DNA from: Kangiellaceae bacterium
GTDB taxonomy: Bacteria > Pseudomonadota > Gammaproteobacteria > Enterobacterales > Kangiellaceae
Reading direction: 5' to 3'
NCBI GenBank assembly: GCA_030148365.1
Contig: JASBTO010000019.1
Location: 1-7,143, forward strand
DNA: 7,143 bases
In this document: positions 5,893 through 7,143 of the stretch, one piece after another
Layout: every line of letters begins with the position of its first letter
Numbering within the stretch: the stretch's first letter is position 1
The notes under the pieces: model-generated
What the model was told of the DNA's origin: nothing
The model's database searches: none
The model's input: the letters and a program-made list of their open reading frames with translations, nothing else
Made by a program: the position numbers and the translations under genes

Positions 5893-5911
5893 GGCCAATC
5901 CCGGCCAATCC
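5893..5911. repeat. 10-bp-phased direct repeat GGCCAATCC upstream of the OsmC-like gene
   Basis: GGCCAATCC occurs at 5893-5901 and 5903-5911, again with a 10-base period and sharing the GGCC core with the pair at 5835-5851. It ends 8 bases before the Shine-Dalgarno of the OsmC-like gene. Binding there could block transcription or the transcript's 5' end. No clear -10/-35 pair for the gene was found in this spacer. Confidence 0.4.
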
Positions 5912-5931
5912 ATCCAACCAGGAGGTTGAAG

Positions 5932-6522
5932 ATGACACAGCAAACGATGCAACAATCTGCCGATAATCTTGTGAACGGGATCGATCTCGACATATTGATG
6001 GGCACGGCACAAGCTATCAGCAAGGACGCCGGTCTGGGCGCCTGCAGGTTCCGCGCCAGCAACAAGTGGCAGGGGGGAACGCGCAATGCTTCCACCATCA
6101 CCGGTTTTTACGGCGCCGGCGAAGAAATGGCCCACAAGCAAACCATGGTGCTCAGTGCGGACGAACCGCCGATTCTGGCCGGTGACGACAGCGCTGCCAA
6201 CCCGGTTGAACATTTGCTTAATGCCCTGGCAGCCTGTGTGACAACCAGCATGGTTGCCCATGCGGCGGTCAACGGCATTCATATCGAAGCAATGGAGGCG
6301 GAAGTTGAAGGGGATCTGGATCTGCGCGGCTTTCTGGGCCTGGATACCACTGTGCCCAAGGGCTTCACTGACATCCGGATGCGCTACCGGGTCAAGGCCG
6401 CGCCGGAGGACATGAAGCGGTTAAGGGCGCTGGCGAAATTTTCACCGGTCTACAACACGATAACCCGGGGGGCCAATGTGGAGATTGATGTGATGGCTTT
6501 TGGCCTGGCGGAGAACATTTAG
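5932..6522 (+). CDS. OsmC/Ohr-family protein with a single retained cysteine
   Basis: A 196-residue cytoplasmic protein. The ATG at 5932 is preceded by a perfect AGGAGG (5920-5925) six bases away; the open frame extends further upstream but without conserved sequence. The OsmC fold is visible as FRASNKWQGGT (40-50), then the helix NPVEHLLNALAACVTTSM (90-107) carrying C102, the usual peroxidatic cysteine position, and later LAKFSPVYNTITRGANVEI (167-185). Typical OsmC/Ohr peroxidases have a second, resolving cysteine at the start of the xPVxxT motif; here it is Ser171. Family members reduce organic hydroperoxides, while members lacking the second cysteine are less well understood. The first 35 or so residues are a variable extension. 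It is likely controlled by the divergent GlxA-like regulator. The family call is confident; peroxidase activity is not. Confidence 0.9.
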   Translation: MTQQTMQQSADNLVNGIDLDILMGTAQAISKDAGLGACRFRASNKWQGGTRNASTITGFYGAGEEMAHKQTMVLSADEPPILAGDDSAANPVEHLLNALAACVTTSMVAHAAVNGIHIEAMEAEVEGDLDLRGFLGLDTTVPKGFTDIRMRYRVKAAPEDMKRLRALAKFSPVYNTITRGANVEIDVMAFGLAENI

Positions 6523-6630
6523 CCAGTGACCGTGGCAAGCGGCACAAAGGCACCGGTTGGGTGCAACAGGGGGTCGCAGGAGCGGTGCTGCCAGCGGATT
6601 TGCCTGAAGAGGGATCTTTGAGAGTTTAAC

Positions 6631-6662
6631 TGCCCCGGGTGCGGAAGCTCCGGGGCACTTTT
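6631..6662 (+). terminator. Putative terminator of the OsmC-like gene
   Basis: TGCCCCGG (6631-6638) pairs perfectly with CCGGGGCA (6650-6657) around an 11-base loop, followed by C and TTTT at 6659-6662. The stem is very GC-rich, the T-run is short, and it lies about 110 bases after the stop. It is a fair rho-independent terminator for the OsmC-like transcript. Confidence 0.65.
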
Positions 6663-6690
6663 CTGTAGACAGGAGTGCAATCTTTCCGCA

Positions 6691-6736
6691 GAGGTCACTC
6701 AATTGTCGGGTTGCGCTGCCGAACTTCGGCGACCTC
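6691..6736. repeat. Nested inverted repeat (branched hairpin)
   Basis: Outer arms GAGGTC (6691-6696) and GACCTC (6731-6736) enclose an inner 13-base palindrome GCCGAA-C-TTCGGC (6718-6730) that abuts the right outer arm. With only a single-base centre the inner repeat is more likely a protein site, or a weaker hairpin with a shorter stem. Function unknown. Confidence 0.35.
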
Positions 6737-6824
6737 GATTTGGCCATTGCCGGATAAAGAAATGGCGCGCTGCATCCGCCTGTCAGGAGTCTGTTTCCAA
6801 AGTGTCGTCAGACTGGCGCAATCT

Positions 6825-6854
6825 GTGACTGAACCCGCGACGAGTTCCAGTCAC
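6825..6854. repeat. Imperfect hairpin, 10-bp stem with one bulge
   Basis: GTGACTGAAC (6825-6834) pairs with GTTC-C-AGTCAC (6844-6854) around a 9-base loop, with a single bulged C at 6848. It is not followed by a T-run on either strand, so it is not an ordinary terminator. It may be a repetitive extragenic element or RNA structure; no second copy is seen in this window. Confidence 0.4.
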
Positions 6855-6874
6855 TCTCGAGTAACGGATATACT

Positions 6875-6907
6875 AAAATCCGATGACCCCGGTATAACCG
6901 GATTTTT
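6875..6907. terminator. Possible bidirectional terminator, downstream of the PEP-CTERM gene
   Basis: AAAATCCG (6875-6882) and CGGATTTT (6899-6906) are perfect 8-bp arms around 16 bases. A competing shorter hairpin CCGGT-ATA-ACCGG (6889-6901) leads directly into ATTTTT on the plus strand. On the minus strand the structure lies about 90 bases after the PEP-CTERM stop and is followed by TTTTAG. It could end transcription in either direction. Confidence 0.45.
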
Positions 6908-6997
6908 GTCCCTTGTTTATGCTTCCCGGGTTTTTTCCTCACTGAGCCCCATTGCAGCTTGCGCCGGGAGTTTCCCTAACGGCTTTCCGTGGCCGGA

Positions 6998-7143
6998 TTA
7001 GTACTTACGCCTTTTCGCCGCAAACCAGCCGGCCAGGCCCAGGCCCAGCAGCAGCAAGGTATCTGGCTCGGGAATGGGACTGGCGGGGGAGTCGGCCACG
7101 GTTGGTTGCGTCAGCAGGTTCGGGCCAAAGCGGGCGAGGTTGC
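6998..7143 (-). CDS. PEP-CTERM sorting-signal protein (partial, C-terminal 47 residues)
   Basis: The minus strand is open from the right edge to a TAA at 7000-6998. The last 26 residues form a classic PEP-CTERM signal: PIPEPDT with the Pro-Glu-Pro at bases 7072-7064, a short hydrophobic helix LLLLGLGLAGWFAA, and a basic end KRRKY. In the family this tail is recognised at the inner membrane by an exosortase, which cleaves it and sends the protein to the cell surface or matrix, often linked with exopolysaccharide production. The upstream part (NLARFGPNLLTQPTVAD) is a linker, so the functional domain lies beyond base 7143 and cannot be named. The gene was missed by ORF calling that needs a start codon inside the window. 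The motif call is strong; the protein's role is unknown. Confidence 0.9.
   Translation of the reverse strand, partial: NLARFGPNLLTQPTVADSPASPIPEPDTLLLLGLGLAGWFAAKRRKY

Larger units (their letters stand above)
6523..6997. other. Gene-free spacer between the OsmC-like gene and the PEP-CTERM gene
   Basis: No convincing protein gene is seen in these 475 bases. The open frame at 6675-7001 on the plus strand has no domain, no Shine-Dalgarno and an Arg/Ser/Cys-rich composition typical of a non-coding frame. The spacer holds a terminator-like hairpin at 6631-6662 and three further inverted-repeat structures at 6691-6736, 6825-6854 and 6875-6907. An unannotated small RNA is possible but not shown. 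Confidence 0.6.

Noticed and set aside
5809..6282. Minus-strand open frame of 157 codons
   Set aside because: It is antisense to the OsmC-like gene and the regulator/OsmC spacer, with no recognisable domain.
6675..7001. Plus-strand open frame of 108 codons after the OsmC-like gene
   Set aside because: It runs through several inverted repeats, lacks a Shine-Dalgarno and has shadow-like composition. Its end reaches the stop region of the PEP-CTERM gene on the other strand.
1..7143. CRISPR arrays, insertion sequences, prophage genes or toxin-antitoxin pairs
   Set aside because: I saw no regularly spaced repeats, transposase or integrase motifs, or small paired genes in the window.

Overview
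The window looks like chromosomal DNA from a GC-rich gammaproteobacterium, probably marine or aquatic. Three observations support this: the sodium-pumping NADH:quinone reductase subunit NqrA, the gammaproteobacterial tpiA-secG-tRNA-Leu(GAG) arrangement with an encoded CCA end, and the C-terminal tail of a PEP-CTERM exosortase substrate at the right edge. The genus cannot be fixed from this sequence alone.

Layout, left to right. (1) 1-1250, minus strand: the first 416 codons of nqrA, running off the left edge. Its putative promoter lies about 190 bases upstream. (2) 1251-1657: a gene-free divergent spacer. (3) 1658-2254, plus: a 198-residue 2-oxoglutarate/Fe(II)-oxygenase-like protein. (4) 2300-3034, minus: a secreted Sel1-repeat protein with a four-cysteine tail, convergent with the oxygenase across a strong hairpin. 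(5) 3209-4507, plus: tpiA, secG and tRNA-Leu(GAG), tightly packed behind a recognisable promoter and closed by an intrinsic terminator. (6) 4542-4747: a short region with an orphan open frame that may be the tail of a lost gene. (7) 4723-5772, minus: a GlxA-like AraC-family regulator. (8) 5932-6522, plus: an OsmC/Ohr-family protein transcribed divergently from the regulator, with two pairs of 10-bp-phased direct repeats in the spacer. (9) 6523-6997: gene-free DNA with a terminator and several inverted repeats. (10) 6998-7143, minus: the C-terminal end of a PEP-CTERM protein.

The window is mostly housekeeping: respiration (nqrA), glycolysis (tpiA), protein export (secG) and translation (tRNA-Leu). 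Two smaller units are added, a regulator/OsmC pair likely tied to stress or thiol chemistry, and cell-surface proteins (Sel1, PEP-CTERM). I found no convincing new multi-gene system. The best leads are the phased repeats between the regulator and osmC-like gene, the loss of the second OsmC cysteine, the exosortase substrate, the terminator closing the tRNA operon where rimP-nusA-infB often follows, and the inverted-repeat-rich spacer at 6523-6997.
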